Assembly: GCA_002427505.1 (NCBI GenBank)
Contig: DIRJ01000047.1
Coordinates: 1 to 40,774 of the forward strand
Source of the DNA: Mageeibacillus sp. UBA5439
GTDB taxonomy: Bacteria; Bacillota; Clostridia; Saccharofermentanales; DTU023
Direction of reading: 5' to 3'
DNA length: 40,774 nt
Shown piece by piece: positions 7,775 through 16,718 of the stretch; the first letter of the stretch is position 1; the number at the start of each line of letters is the position of its first letter. The position numbers were made by a program, and so were the translations under genes. The notes under the pieces were generated by a model that saw only the letters and a program-made list of their open reading frames with translations, did not search any database and was not told the DNA's origin.

Positions 7775-7804
7775 ACAGCTCCGGAGATCCGGAGCTGTTT
7801 CTTT
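7775..7804 (+). terminator. Rho-independent terminator of the feo operon
   Basis: ACAGCTCCGG-AGAT-CCGGAGCTGT is a perfect 10-bp stem with a 4-base loop, followed by TTCTTT. It lies 58 bases after the Cys-rich peptide gene. The remainder of the gap up to 7953 shows no gene. Confidence 0.85.
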
Positions 7805-7953
7805 ATGTTGTTTACAAAACGAGATGTGATAGAGTTGTCGGCTCTAATGCTATTTGCATTTGTTGTAAACTATACTTCAGGTTTTCTCACATATAAACGT
7901 ACTGAGTAAAATTGTCCGAGCGGTTTCAGTCCTAGGTTAAATCTATCATTGCC

Positions 7954-8730
7954 TTAGCGAGAAGCACGACTTCCTCCGCACACTGATCGGACAAGGGAGG
8001 TTATAATAATCGTTGCCATGATAACCAGCACGGTTAAAACTATGCCTGACAGCAGCCAGGTCTTTTTTCGATTCTGTTTTTCCGTCTTTGCTACAGATAT
8101 TTCCCACATAAGGCCCGCTACAAGAGAAACAAGAAATATGCCACCCCAAACTACCCATCCAAAATAACTCATACCATACCGGGCACCTGTATAACCGTTT
8201 CCCAGGCACAAGCCAAGAAGCAATCCTAAGCCATTGGCAGCAAAGCTTACGATCGAGAGGCGGCGTTTACCAATAAATGCTGAAGTAATTGAGATTGCTG
8301 TGGCGATAAGCAAGGGAGCGTAGTGAAAGAGCCTGTTAAGCAAAAGACTGGGTTCTCCAAAGCTCCCGGATATAATCAAGCCAAGAATCATCAGACCGAT
8401 ATGGCAAATCGCAATGATTAATGCGATACGGCGATTCTCTTTTCTCATTCTCCGCAATTCCGCAGCCTTCTTTTCTGTTTCCATTTTGTATAGATAATAG
8501 GTCTGCTCCGCTGAGGATCGTATATTTTCATCCCTTTCATTATCCATCAGCATATCCACGCTTGTTCCCAGTATCTCTGCTAAGGCAAAGAGGTTAGTTG
8601 TGCTCGGAACAGATAAGTCCGTCTCCCATTTGGTAACGGCTTGTCGGCTGACACCGACCAGTTCAGCCAACTTTTTTTGGGACATGCCTGTCTTTTTTCG
8701 CTGATCCTTAATTCTATTGCCTAAAGACAC
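7954..8730 (-). CDS. XRE-family transcriptional regulator with membrane domain
   Basis: A 258-residue protein with an N-terminal Cro/C1 helix-turn-helix (GNRIKDQRKKTGMSQKKLAELVGVSRQAVTKWE...) and about five hydrophobic segments in the C-terminal half. This is the layout of membrane-anchored XRE regulators. The GTG at 8730 is preferred because GGGAGG lies 8 bases before it; the more upstream GTG at 8739 would overlap that site. A basic linker (KKAAELRRMRKENRR) joins the two parts. It is monocistronic between the feo terminator and tRNA-Leu. Target genes are unknown; the direct repeats just upstream suggest self-regulation. Confidence 0.85.
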   Translation of the reverse strand: MSLGNRIKDQRKKTGMSQKKLAELVGVSRQAVTKWETDLSVPSTTNLFALAEILGTSVDMLMDNERDENIRSSAEQTYYLYKMETEKKAAELRRMRKENRRIALIIAICHIGLMILGLIISGSFGEPSLLLNRLFHYAPLLIATAISITSAFIGKRRLSIVSFAANGLGLLLGLCLGNGYTGARYGMSYFGWVVWGGIFLVSLVAGLMWEISVAKTEKQNRKKTWLLSGIVLTVLVIMATIIITSLVRSVCGGSRASR

Positions 8731-8781
8731 TACAACCACCTCCCTTCGCTTTCATAATAGCCCCTTTAGACTTTCATACTA

Positions 8782-8807
8782 GCAACTATTAGGCAACTAC
8801 CGGTTGC
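8782..8807. promoter_or_regulatory. Direct repeats upstream of XRE gene, candidate operator
   Basis: GCAACTA occurs at 8782-8788 and 8793-8799, exactly 11 bp apart, so on the same helical face. The second copy overlaps a small inverted repeat GCAAC-N5-GTTGC (8793-8807). The site is 50-75 bases upstream of the start codon of the XRE regulator. Autoregulation is a guess. Confidence 0.3.
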
Positions 8808-8973
8808 AGTCTGGCTTTTTTCATGTTTTGCAAATCAATTTACTTTTGTAAAGGAAGTCAGGATTAGTGGCCTTCCGGTCAACCGGGCGCTTTCAGTTTA
8901 CTCAATTTGCGAAATAACATGGGTTTTGGCTTTCACTTAAAAGAAAGCTGGCTATTGGGGTTTCTTGGATATA

Positions 8974-9001
8974 GAAAAAGATCCGCCCCATCCGGAGCGG
9001 A
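8974..9001 (-). terminator. Terminator after tRNA-Leu
   Basis: On the minus strand TCCGCTCC-GGAT-GGGGCGGA forms an 8-bp stem with one wobble pair, followed by TCTTTTTCT. It lies 11 bases past the tRNA 3' end and closes the lepA-tRNA transcript. Confidence 0.75.
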
Positions 9002-9012
9002 CCTTAGCCATT

Positions 9013-9095
9013 TGGTGCGGATAACAGGACTCGAACCTGCACGGTTTCCCACTGGAACCTAAATCCAGCGTGTCTGCCAATTCCACCATATCCGC
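9013..9095 (-). tRNA. tRNA-Leu (anticodon TAG)
   Basis: The 83-base cloverleaf has acceptor arms GCGGATA/TATCCGC, an A discriminator and an encoded CCA. The anticodon stem CTGGA/TCCAG closes the loop TTTAGGT, giving anticodon TAG (codon CUA). A long variable arm, GTTCGAGTC in the T arm and overall size fit leucine. It lies 28 bases after lepA on the same strand and is probably cotranscribed with it. Confidence 0.95.
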
Positions 9096-9123
9096 AGGAC
9101 TATTGTATTGTAGCGTTTTTATG

Positions 9124-10935
9124 CTATTCGTCAAGTTTGAGGACGCTCATGAAAGCTTCCTGAGGTATCTCTACACTGCCCACCTGACGCATACGCTTCT
9201 TGCCTTCTTTTTGTTTTTCCAGCAGTTTTTTCTTACGTGAAATATCGCCGCCGTAGCATTTGGCGGTAACATCCTTGCGATAGGCACGGACTGTTTCCCG
9301 GGCAATGATCTTGCCTCCTATGGCTGCCTGAATCGGAATTTCAAACTGGTGACGCGGGATATTTGCCTGAAGATTCTCCGCCATTTTGCGTCCACGCGCA
9401 TAGGCATGGTCACGGTGAACAATAAAGGTCAGGGCATCAACAACTTCATTATTTATCAGGATATCAAGTTTAACCAGATCAGAAACCTGATAGTCTTTGA
9501 AGTCATAATCCAAAGATGCATAACCCTTGGAACGGGATTTCAAGGCATCGAAGAAATCATAAATAATCTCATTCAGCGGCAGGTCAAAATGCAGATTAAC
9601 CCGCTTTTCGTCGAGATATTCCGTATTGACATAAATGCCTCTGCGTTCATGGCAGAGCGACATGATATTACCGATGTATTCGGTGGGAGTCATAATAGAG
9701 GCACGGACGATCGGTTCCTCTATACTCTCAATTTCTTCAACAGCCGGCATATTAGTCGGGTTATCCAGATTAATAGTTTCGCCGGAGATCAGCTTTAGCT
9801 TATATACAACGGAGGGGGCTGTGCTGATTAAATCCAGATCAAATTCACGCTCCAGGCGTTCCTGAATGATCTCATAGTGCAGCAGACCCAGAAATCCGCA
9901 ACGAAAGCCGAAACCTAGTGCGGCTGAGGTTTCCGGTTCAAAGGACAAGGCGGCATCGTTCAGCTGCAATTTTTCCAGAGCGTCCCGCAAATCAGGATAG
10001 TCGCCGCCATCAACAGGATACATACCGCAATAAACCATCTGCTGTACAGGCTTATAACCCGGCAAAGCTTCTGAGGCCGGGTTCTCTGCTGTTGTAATCG
10101 TCTCCCCTACCGCCGTATCGCGCACATTCTTGATGCTGGCGATGACATAACCGACATCACCTGCACTTAAGCTGTCAACCGAGCTGTAACTGCCCGGCAG
10201 GAAGGTTCCCAGTTCAGTTACAGTGAACTTTTTTCCGCTGTGCATCATCTTGATTTCGTCACCGGTAAAAAGCTTGCCATCCTGAACATTGACATGCACA
10301 ATTACGCCCTGATAAATATCGTACTCAGAATCAAAGACCAGAGCGCGCAAAGCTTTGCTGTCATCAGCTGCAGGAGGCGGTAACTTTACGGCAATAGCCT
10401 CAAGTACTTCCTCGATATTAATATTGTTTTTCGCCGAGATAAGCGGTGCGTCTGCAGCATCAATGCCCAGGACATCTTCGATTTCCTGTCGTACTTCCTC
10501 CGGGCGGGCGGTCTTGAGATCAATCTTATTGATAACCGGAAGTATTTCCAGATCAGCATCTATCGCCAGATAGGCATTAGCCAGTGTTTGTGCCTCTACG
10601 CCCTGCGAGGCATCAACAACCAAAATGGCGCCGTCACAGGCAGCCAGCGAACGTGAAACCTCATAGTTAAAGTCCACGTGACCCGGTGTATCGATCAGAT
10701 TGTAGATGTACATTTCTCCGGACCTGGATTTATACAGCATACGTACTGCACGTGCTTTTATCGTGATGCCGCGCTCACGCTCCAGTTCCATATCATCCAG
10801 AACCTGCTCCTGCATCTCACGTGAAGTCAAGGCACCGGTATGCTCGATCAAACGATCGGCCAGTGTGGATTTGCCGTGGTCAATATGGGCAATAATGCTG
10901 AAGTTTCTAATATGCGAAGGTGGAATTTTTTCCAT
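9124..10935 (-). CDS. lepA: Elongation factor 4 (LepA)
   Basis: A 603-residue translational GTPase that back-translocates or remodels stalled ribosomes. The G domain begins with IAHIDHGKSTLADRLIE (G1), has DTPGHVDF (G3) and NKIDL (G4). The C-terminus has the LepA-specific domain ending in GKKRMRQVGSVEIPQEAFM. Length matches the family (about 600). AGAGGA precedes the ATG. It follows lepB by about 55 bases and precedes tRNA-Leu. An imperfect palindrome around CTGCAG (near 10955-10975) sits in the lepB-lepA gap. Confidence 0.98.
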   Translation of the reverse strand: MEKIPPSHIRNFSIIAHIDHGKSTLADRLIEHTGALTSREMQEQVLDDMELERERGITIKARAVRMLYKSRSGEMYIYNLIDTPGHVDFNYEVSRSLAACDGAILVVDASQGVEAQTLANAYLAIDADLEILPVINKIDLKTARPEEVRQEIEDVLGIDAADAPLISAKNNINIEEVLEAIAVKLPPPAADDSKALRALVFDSEYDIYQGVIVHVNVQDGKLFTGDEIKMMHSGKKFTVTELGTFLPGSYSSVDSLSAGDVGYVIASIKNVRDTAVGETITTAENPASEALPGYKPVQQMVYCGMYPVDGGDYPDLRDALEKLQLNDAALSFEPETSAALGFGFRCGFLGLLHYEIIQERLEREFDLDLISTAPSVVYKLKLISGETINLDNPTNMPAVEEIESIEEPIVRASIMTPTEYIGNIMSLCHERRGIYVNTEYLDEKRVNLHFDLPLNEIIYDFFDALKSRSKGYASLDYDFKDYQVSDLVKLDILINNEVVDALTFIVHRDHAYARGRKMAENLQANIPRHQFEIPIQAAIGGKIIARETVRAYRKDVTAKCYGGDISRKKKLLEKQKEGKKRMRQVGSVEIPQEAFMSVLKLDE

Positions 10936-10989
10936 CTTATCCTCTCTTAAGTAAAATATCTGCAGGTATTTTTTACTATAGTTAATATA

Positions 10990-11787
10990 TTATGGTTTGC
11001 CAAATCGGTCAAAGGGATAAAACCTGAACCAGACTCTGCCGATTAAATCAGCTTCTTTCACCGGACCGAATTTTCGGCTGTCATAGCTTTCCGTGCGGTT
11101 GTCTCCCAGAAGAAAATACTCATCCTCTGCTAAAGTTACTTCCAGAAAAGAATTAGCAGCAACATATGTTGCCACACTAGCGTCGAGATAGGGTTCAGCT
11201 AACTCCTCACCATTAAGATAAACCGCTCCCTCTGAAATTTTAATGGTCTCTCCCGGCAGACCGATTATTCTTTTTATGACAACCATAGTTTTGCCGTCGA
11301 TCGTCTTTTTATCGGTTCTGGCTGTAACCAGCTCGGACCGGTCATAATCTCTCCATAAATGAGATATTTTATCAACAAAGAGCTCATCTTTCTCTGTCAG
11401 AGTAGGTTCCATAGATATACCTGAAACAGTATTTCGCTGCAGAACAAAGCGGGTAAAAAGAAGCGCCAAAACAACACAGATTGCCAGAGTCAGAACAAAG
11501 CTTAAAGCGCTCCTCAAGCGCGATACCGGTTTCCGGTCTTTTTTAGTTCTGATCTCAAGACTGTCATCCAGGCCTAAGCTCTTTTTCAGTGCATGGTCCA
11601 GCTTGCGCTCCTGTTCACCAAAAGCTTCACGTAGAGTATCAACAGCCTCTTCATCCCGTAAAACCGGGGAGGAACTCATATTCTGAGATTGAGCCTGCAG
11701 TTTCGGTGGACGAATCCTGTGTTGACTATTGATCTCACTGAGATCAGCCTCTGTATTACTCGGCTCTTTGTTCTCCATTGCTTGCAT
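10990..11787 (-). CDS. lepB: Signal peptidase I
   Basis: A 265-residue type I leader peptidase. A long charged cytoplasmic N-terminus (about 90 residues, unusually long) precedes one membrane anchor. The catalytic Ser is in SGISMEPTL and the Lys in VVIKRIIGLPGE; LLGDNRTESYDSRKFG is the conserved box E region. It cleaves signal peptides on the outer membrane face. The start is uncertain: ATGs at 11787 and 11778 both lack a strong Shine-Dalgarno, and the gene begins only 5 bases after the aspS stop, which suggests translational coupling. Confidence 0.92.
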   Translation of the reverse strand: MQAMENKEPSNTEADLSEINSQHRIRPPKLQAQSQNMSSSPVLRDEEAVDTLREAFGEQERKLDHALKKSLGLDDSLEIRTKKDRKPVSRLRSALSFVLTLAICVVLALLFTRFVLQRNTVSGISMEPTLTEKDELFVDKISHLWRDYDRSELVTARTDKKTIDGKTMVVIKRIIGLPGETIKISEGAVYLNGEELAEPYLDASVATYVAANSFLEVTLAEDEYFLLGDNRTESYDSRKFGPVKEADLIGRVWFRFYPFDRFGKP

Positions 11788-11792
11788 CAAGA

Positions 11793-13574
11793 TCAGCTTT
11801 CTACAATTTTAATACCCAATTCCGCTAATTGTTCTTCCGAAACAGCTGACGGAGCTTTTGTCATCAGGCAGCTGGAGTTTTGCACTTTGGGGAAAGCAAT
11901 AACTTCACGAATGTTGTCTTCACCTAACATAAGCATCACCAGGCGATCCAGCCCATAGGCGAGTCCGCCGTGCGGGGGCACTCCGTATTGAAAAGCATCC
12001 AGCAGGAAACCAAAACGGTGCTGATATTCTTCTTCACTGAAACCCAGTAAGCTAAAGATCTTTTTTTGCAAGTCCTGTTCGTGGATACGAATGCTGCCGC
12101 CACCCAGTTCCGTGCCGTTCAGGACAATGTCATAAGTACGCGAGCGAACTGCCGCAGGATCTGTATCCAGGAGCTTTAGATCTGCTTCCAGCGGTGCTGT
12201 GAAAGGATGATGCTTGGAAACGTAACGTTGTTCCTCTTCATCCCATTCAAACAAGGGGAATTCAGTAATCCAGCAAAAGCGATAGGCTTCCTGATCAATC
12301 ATGTTACGGCGCCTGGCCACCTCATTACGCAAGGTTCCCAGACTCTCAAGACAAGCATTAGGGTCGGAGTCCGAAACGAAAAGCAATTGAGCTGTATCGT
12401 CTTCATCGGCACGACGCAGGCAGCTTCTCATGAAGTCTGCATCAATGTACTTCCTGATGGAACCTTTAAGCTCACCATCGACGAGTGAAGCCCAAGCCAT
12501 TCCTTTGGCTGCTGTGTTGCTTTGCAGGTAAGTATTGAGATCATCCAGTTCACGGCGGCTCATGTCGTTGCCTCCCGGCACAGCGATATAGCCTACCATA
12601 CCGCCCTCCTCAAGAACTGATGTGAAAACTTTAAATTCCGTTCCGGCAGCTAAATCACTGGCATCCCGGATCTCCATGCCAAAGCGCAGGTCGGGCTTAT
12701 CGGAGCCGAAACGAGACATGGCTTCATGCCAGCACATTCGTTCCAGCGGCAATTCCAGATTATAACCATGATACTCTTTCATCAGATAAGCCAGGAAGCG
12801 CTCATTCACATCCATTATATCGTCTTCACCGATGAAGCTCATCTCTATATCAATCTGCGTAAATTCCGGCTGTCTGTCGGCACGCAAGTCTTCGTCCCGG
12901 TAACAGCGGGCTATCTGCATGTATTTGTCATAACCACTCAGCATCAGCAGCTGCTTGAAAATCTGCGGAGACTGCGGTAAGGCAAAAAACTTGCCCGGAT
13001 AAACGCGTGACGGCACCAGATAGTCACGTGCACCTTCCGGTGTACTCTTGATCAGGGTTGGAGTCTCAATGTCAAGGAAGCCCTGACTGTCAAAGAAGTC
13101 ACGTACTATCTTCGTAATACGATGGCGGGCCATAAGCTTACGCTGCATGTCCGGCCGGCGTAAGTCGAGATAACGATTTTCCAGACGCAGCGATTCTTTG
13201 ACATCGATATTCTCTTCAATGTAAAAAGGCGGGGTCTTGGCTTTAGAGAAAATGCGCAGCTCAGAGGCATGCAATTCGAAAGCACCCGTCTTCATGTCCG
13301 GGTTTTCATCCTGACGGCGTCGCAAAACACCACGGCAGGCAAGAACAAATTCCCCTCTGACAGCAGCTGCTTTCTCTCTGGCCTCAGCCGGAGAATCATC
13401 GTCAACAACTATCTGCACTTCACCTGAAATATCGCGCAAAGTAATAAAGATCAAACCACCTAAGTCTCGCTGTTTATGGCACCATCCCATCAGGGTCAGT
13501 TCTTGCCCCAACTGTGTTTCATTGACTTCGCCACAGCGGGAGTCCCGCCGCCAGTTTCCCATTGATTCACTCAC
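11793..13574 (-). CDS. aspS: Aspartyl-tRNA synthetase
   Basis: A 593-residue class IIb synthetase charging tRNA-Asp. The N-terminal OB fold binds the anticodon; motif 2 CYRDEDLRADRQPEFTQ and motif 3 GLAYGLDRLVM are clear, and the bacterial GAD insertion lies between them. The GTG at 13574 is preferred because AGGGAGA lies 7 bases upstream; a TTG 21 bases further upstream would place the Shine-Dalgarno inside the gene. It lies 69 bases after hisS, the common Firmicutes hisS-aspS arrangement. Confidence 0.97.
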   Translation of the reverse strand: MSESMGNWRRDSRCGEVNETQLGQELTLMGWCHKQRDLGGLIFITLRDISGEVQIVVDDDSPAEAREKAAAVRGEFVLACRGVLRRRQDENPDMKTGAFELHASELRIFSKAKTPPFYIEENIDVKESLRLENRYLDLRRPDMQRKLMARHRITKIVRDFFDSQGFLDIETPTLIKSTPEGARDYLVPSRVYPGKFFALPQSPQIFKQLLMLSGYDKYMQIARCYRDEDLRADRQPEFTQIDIEMSFIGEDDIMDVNERFLAYLMKEYHGYNLELPLERMCWHEAMSRFGSDKPDLRFGMEIRDASDLAAGTEFKVFTSVLEEGGMVGYIAVPGGNDMSRRELDDLNTYLQSNTAAKGMAWASLVDGELKGSIRKYIDADFMRSCLRRADEDDTAQLLFVSDSDPNACLESLGTLRNEVARRRNMIDQEAYRFCWITEFPLFEWDEEEQRYVSKHHPFTAPLEADLKLLDTDPAAVRSRTYDIVLNGTELGGGSIRIHEQDLQKKIFSLLGFSEEEYQHRFGFLLDAFQYGVPPHGGLAYGLDRLVMLMLGEDNIREVIAFPKVQNSSCLMTKAPSAVSEEQLAELGIKIVES

Positions 13575-13643
13575 AATAATTCTCCCTATATACAAATACT
13601 GTTTAAGTAATTTTACTATTTAACGACACTAGTGTGCATTACT

Positions 13644-14909
13644 TTATTGTTTTTTTCTTGCTTTCAATAAATATTCCGCCAAATAATCTGCTGGCACAGT
13701 CTCCTCTGCCCCATCTGACAGACGTTTAACCAAAAACTGTTTAGCCGCCAGCTCTTCTGCCCCGTAAACCACCAGATATTCGGCGTTACTGCGGTCAGCC
13801 TGCTTCATCTGGGCCTTCATGGAGCGTTCCATTACATCTGTCTGCACAATCAAAGCTGACCGGATCAATTTTTGAGCCAGAGCCAGAGCGGAAACAGCTG
13901 TGTCAGGGAAAGAAATGATAAAGAGATCCGCCGGTGCAGCTGCAGGCAGTTTGATTCCCTGAGCTTCCACTTCCAAAAGCAGACGCTCAATTCCCATGGC
14001 GAAACCAACCGCCGGAGTAGCTTTGCCTCCCAAAATTTCCATCAGGCCATCGTAGCGGCCGCCGCCGCAAATTGATCCCTGCGTACCGACATGTGTTGAG
14101 ACATATTCAAATACAGTACGGGAGTAATAGTCTAGTCCGCGCACCATGCTGCGATTTACATGGTATGAAATAGCCAGTTCTTCCAGAGCCCGTTTTACTT
14201 TGGCAAAATGTTCTTCACAGTCGGCGCAGAGATAGTCCAGCTGTGAAGGAGCATTGGCAATGAAAGGCTGGCAGCTATCCACTTTACAATCCAGGATACG
14301 CAAAGGGTTTATTTGGAAACGATCCCTGCAGTCAGGACACATTTTGTCCAGATCTGGTTTAAAATGCGCACGTAATGCATTCAAAAAATCCGGGCGGCAC
14401 TGAGGGCAGCCGATACTGCCCAATTCCAGCTGCCGCTCTGCTAAGCCCAACTCAGTGAAAAAGGTATCCAGAATAGCGATTACCTCTGCATCGGCATAGG
14501 CACTGGAGCTGCCAATAATCTCACAACCGAGCTGCCAGAATTCGCGATAGCGCCCTTTCTGCATTTTTTCATAACGGAAAAAAGACATATCATAATAAAG
14601 CTTAATCGGTGACGGCAAAGAAGCCATACCGTTTTCAATGTAAGCCCGGGCAATGCCTGCAGTGCCCTCAGGTCTCAGAGTCATGCTGCGGCCCGCTTTA
14701 TCTTCAAAAGTATACATTTCCTTACGCACAATATCAGTCGAACCACCAACACCGCGGGCAAACAATTCGGTCTGCTCAAAGGTCGGTATTCTTATCTCTT
14801 TATAGCCATAGCGTTCACAGACTGAGGCGAATAATTTTTCCACTGCCTGCCAGCGAGACATCTCATCCGGCAAAATATCTTTAGTTCCCTTTGGTGCTGC
14901 AATATTCAT
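13644..14909 (-). CDS. hisS: Histidyl-tRNA synthetase
   Basis: A 421-residue class II synthetase. The start MNIAAPKGTKDILPDEM is typical of the family, and AAGGA lies 8 bases before this ATG, so the longer frame to 14945 is rejected. Motif 2 is FRYEKMQKGRYREFWQ, the His-specific signature GLDYYSRTVFEY is present, and GFAMGIERLLLE is motif 3. The C-terminal anticodon-binding domain is complete. No T-box leader was recognised upstream (no antiterminator core), although the divergent gap to the dtxR-like gene is about 190 bases. Confidence 0.97.
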   Translation of the reverse strand: MNIAAPKGTKDILPDEMSRWQAVEKLFASVCERYGYKEIRIPTFEQTELFARGVGGSTDIVRKEMYTFEDKAGRSMTLRPEGTAGIARAYIENGMASLPSPIKLYYDMSFFRYEKMQKGRYREFWQLGCEIIGSSSAYADAEVIAILDTFFTELGLAERQLELGSIGCPQCRPDFLNALRAHFKPDLDKMCPDCRDRFQINPLRILDCKVDSCQPFIANAPSQLDYLCADCEEHFAKVKRALEELAISYHVNRSMVRGLDYYSRTVFEYVSTHVGTQGSICGGGRYDGLMEILGGKATPAVGFAMGIERLLLEVEAQGIKLPAAAPADLFIISFPDTAVSALALAQKLIRSALIVQTDVMERSMKAQMKQADRSNAEYLVVYGAEELAAKQFLVKRLSDGAEETVPADYLAEYLLKARKKQ

Positions 14910-15100
14910 CTGTCTGATCCTTCCCTGATAATTGTGTCTTTTCATCGCAATATTCTACCACAAGCAGCCTTGCCAATTATCTTTGTCTGTCACGGATCTC
15001 ATATCATCATGTATAATGTAAAGAAATTTGTTGCTAAATTGTTCCTAAAATCAGACTTTGCTTACAGGTCGGCAGTCAAAAATATAAAGGCAGGTTATCT

Positions 15101-15571
15101 ATGCATCTTCCCGAGTCTTTGGAAAATTATCTGGAAAATATTTTCATCCTCAGTCGTCACCAGCCGGTTGTTAAAGCGGTTGACCTGGCCAGAGCGATGG
15201 GGTTTTCAAAACCCAGCGTCAGTCGTGCAGTACACATTCTGGAAGATGATGGTTATATCACAATCGGCGAAAATGGAAATCTCATACTGACAGAGACAGG
15301 CCATGAAATCGCCAGCAAGGTCTACGAGCGCCATCTCTTTCTGACTGAACTCTTCAAGGCAATGGGAGTCGACCCGCAAACTGCTGAGCAGGATGCCTGC
15401 GAGGTGGAACATGCGATCTCAGCCTCAACTTTCAATTTGTTAAAAGAGCATATCAGCCATATCGTCGGGAATCTTTCGGAGGAAGCTAATACACTCAAGC
15501 TCACACCTGAAGATTTGGGGAATATTGAAGACAAAATCAATGCCCCCCCTGCAGCGGACAGCCACAACTAA
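15101..15571 (+). CDS. DtxR/MntR-family metal-dependent repressor
   Basis: A 156-residue regulator. The N-terminal winged helix is AVDLARAMGFSKPSVSRAVHILEDDGYI. The dimerisation domain keeps likely metal ligands: His in YERHLFLTE and the Cys, Glu and His in ACEVEHAIS. The Cys of that last motif matches the iron-type DtxR/IdeR rather than the Mn-type MntR. AAAGGCAGG precedes the ATG. There is no C-terminal SH3 domain. TATAAT at 15012-15017 may be its -10. It is the best local candidate to bind the two TTAG-N6-CTAA sites in the feo operon, but this is inferred. Confidence 0.9.
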   Translation: MHLPESLENYLENIFILSRHQPVVKAVDLARAMGFSKPSVSRAVHILEDDGYITIGENGNLILTETGHEIASKVYERHLFLTELFKAMGVDPQTAEQDACEVEHAISASTFNLLKEHISHIVGNLSEEANTLKLTPEDLGNIEDKINAPPAADSHN

Positions 15572-15624
15572 GGTCCGGTTCTGTCAATCACTGCCCCGGA
15601 AACTGACAGTTTGCTGAACAATAA

Positions 15625-15660
15625 AAGAGACGACAGCGGCCCTGACTGCTGTCGTCTCTT
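15625..15660. terminator. Bidirectional terminator between dtxR-like gene and tRNA-Val
   Basis: AAGAGACGACAGC and GCTGTCGTCTCTT form a perfect 13-bp stem with a 10-base loop. The plus side is followed by CTTG, and the minus side by a T-rich run (TTTTATTG). It can end both the regulator transcript and the minus-strand tRNA-Val transcript. Confidence 0.8.
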
Positions 15661-15664
15661 CTTG

Positions 15665-15741
15665 TGGTGGGTGATATGGGACTTGAACCTATGACCTCCT
15701 GCATGTCACGCAGGCACTCTAACCAGCTGAGCTAATCACCC
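15665..15741 (-). tRNA. tRNA-Val (anticodon GAC)
   Basis: The 77-base cloverleaf has the acceptor pair GGGTGAT/ATCACCC, discriminator A and encoded CCA. The anticodon stem CCTGC/GCAGG encloses loop GTGACAT, so the anticodon is GAC (codon GUC). The D arm has AGCTCAGCTGGTTAGAG and the T arm GGTTCAAGTCC. It lies 34 bases after the preceding minus-strand gene. Confidence 0.95.
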
Positions 15742-15775
15742 GTATCAGCTTTGACATCATAACTAAGACTTGAAA

Positions 15776-16663
15776 TTATGTCAACTTGTTTTCTTCCCCG
15801 TTTTCAATCCTGGTATTATTCGGAGCGTAGACAATCTCACTTTTGCTTTCAGCACTGGTCTCTGTCCTTCTCGCTGCCCTGAGGACCAGCTTCTTGATCT
15901 GCCAGCGCCAGTAATAGTAGAACCAGCGGTCACGACGTTTAAGCATAGTTACATCCACCGGGAAAAAATATCGCGCCCCATCCAGATCGATCAGGACCGG
16001 ATAGAGACTGCCGTGTTCCATTGTTCCCAAAAAATTAACAACACCGGCACCTGCAGAGCTGATTTCGTCAAAATTTTCCATATCAGTAAGAAAAATCAGA
16101 AGATTCTGTTCTGAAGCAGCTGTTCCCCAATAGTGATCAATCCAACGTTCTGCCTGCTTCAATTTTTGATCCACTATCAGTACATTCAGCATTGGATGGT
16201 AGCAAACGAAACTGCGCTTATAATAATGTCGTCCCCGCCAGGGGCTGGCAATAAAACGTTCGCGTTCGAAAATAAAATCAAAATGCTCACTGTGGACTAA
16301 ATTATAATGCTTAGCTGCAAAAAAGCTTTTAATTTCATTAAGAGCTTCCGGCCATCTTTTCTGCAAATGCCGGTACTTCTGCGGAAGCCTGAATCTGCGC
16401 AGTTTGGACAAGCGGCGCAAGCTCTCGGGGCTGCCGGGGTCATAACGCTCGAGCGCATGATTGCTAAAAACCTGACGCAAAAAGACCAGGAACATAATGG
16501 CAAATATTCCCAGAGCGATATAAAAGATATTGCGCAGGAAGTTGATGCCGCTCAATTCCGGCCTGGCTGCTAATTCGCTGCTAATAAGATAAAGAAATAC
16601 AGCAAAAATAAGCAAAATGATCAGCTGTGATACAAGCTCCTTAATTGACCCTTTTCGCCTCAT
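15776..16663 (-). CDS. Hypothetical membrane protein, 295 aa
   Basis: I do not recognise a family. Two hydrophobic helices (about 11-28 and 44-63) anchor the N-terminus; the rest is a soluble, aromatic-rich and basic domain (motifs HYNLVHSEHFDFIFERERF, RWIDHYWGT, RWFYYYWRWQIKK), probably cytoplasmic by the positive-inside rule. Residues 160-200 include a stretch with alternating hydrophobics and a DxxNFDE loop suggestive of an alpha/beta core. It follows osmC by 55 bases on the same strand and is the last protein gene before tRNA-Val. Confidence 0.7.
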   Translation of the reverse strand: MRRKGSIKELVSQLIILLIFAVFLYLISSELAARPELSGINFLRNIFYIALGIFAIMFLVFLRQVFSNHALERYDPGSPESLRRLSKLRRFRLPQKYRHLQKRWPEALNEIKSFFAAKHYNLVHSEHFDFIFERERFIASPWRGRHYYKRSFVCYHPMLNVLIVDQKLKQAERWIDHYWGTAASEQNLLIFLTDMENFDEISSAGAGVVNFLGTMEHGSLYPVLIDLDGARYFFPVDVTMLKRRDRWFYYYWRWQIKKLVLRAARRTETSAESKSEIVYAPNNTRIENGEENKLT

Positions 16664-16718
16664 TAGGTCTCCCCCTGAGTAATATCAGGCAAGCTGCTGA
16701 CCATCCGCCCGTCAGAAG

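Noticed and set aside
8952..9134. A 60-aa reading frame over tRNA-Leu
   Set aside because: Its sequence is a translation of the tRNA-Leu(TAG) gene and terminator; the cloverleaf explains the bases.
14910..15100. T-box riboswitch upstream of hisS-aspS
   Set aside because: No antiterminator core (TGGNACC) or specifier hairpin was found in the divergent gap.
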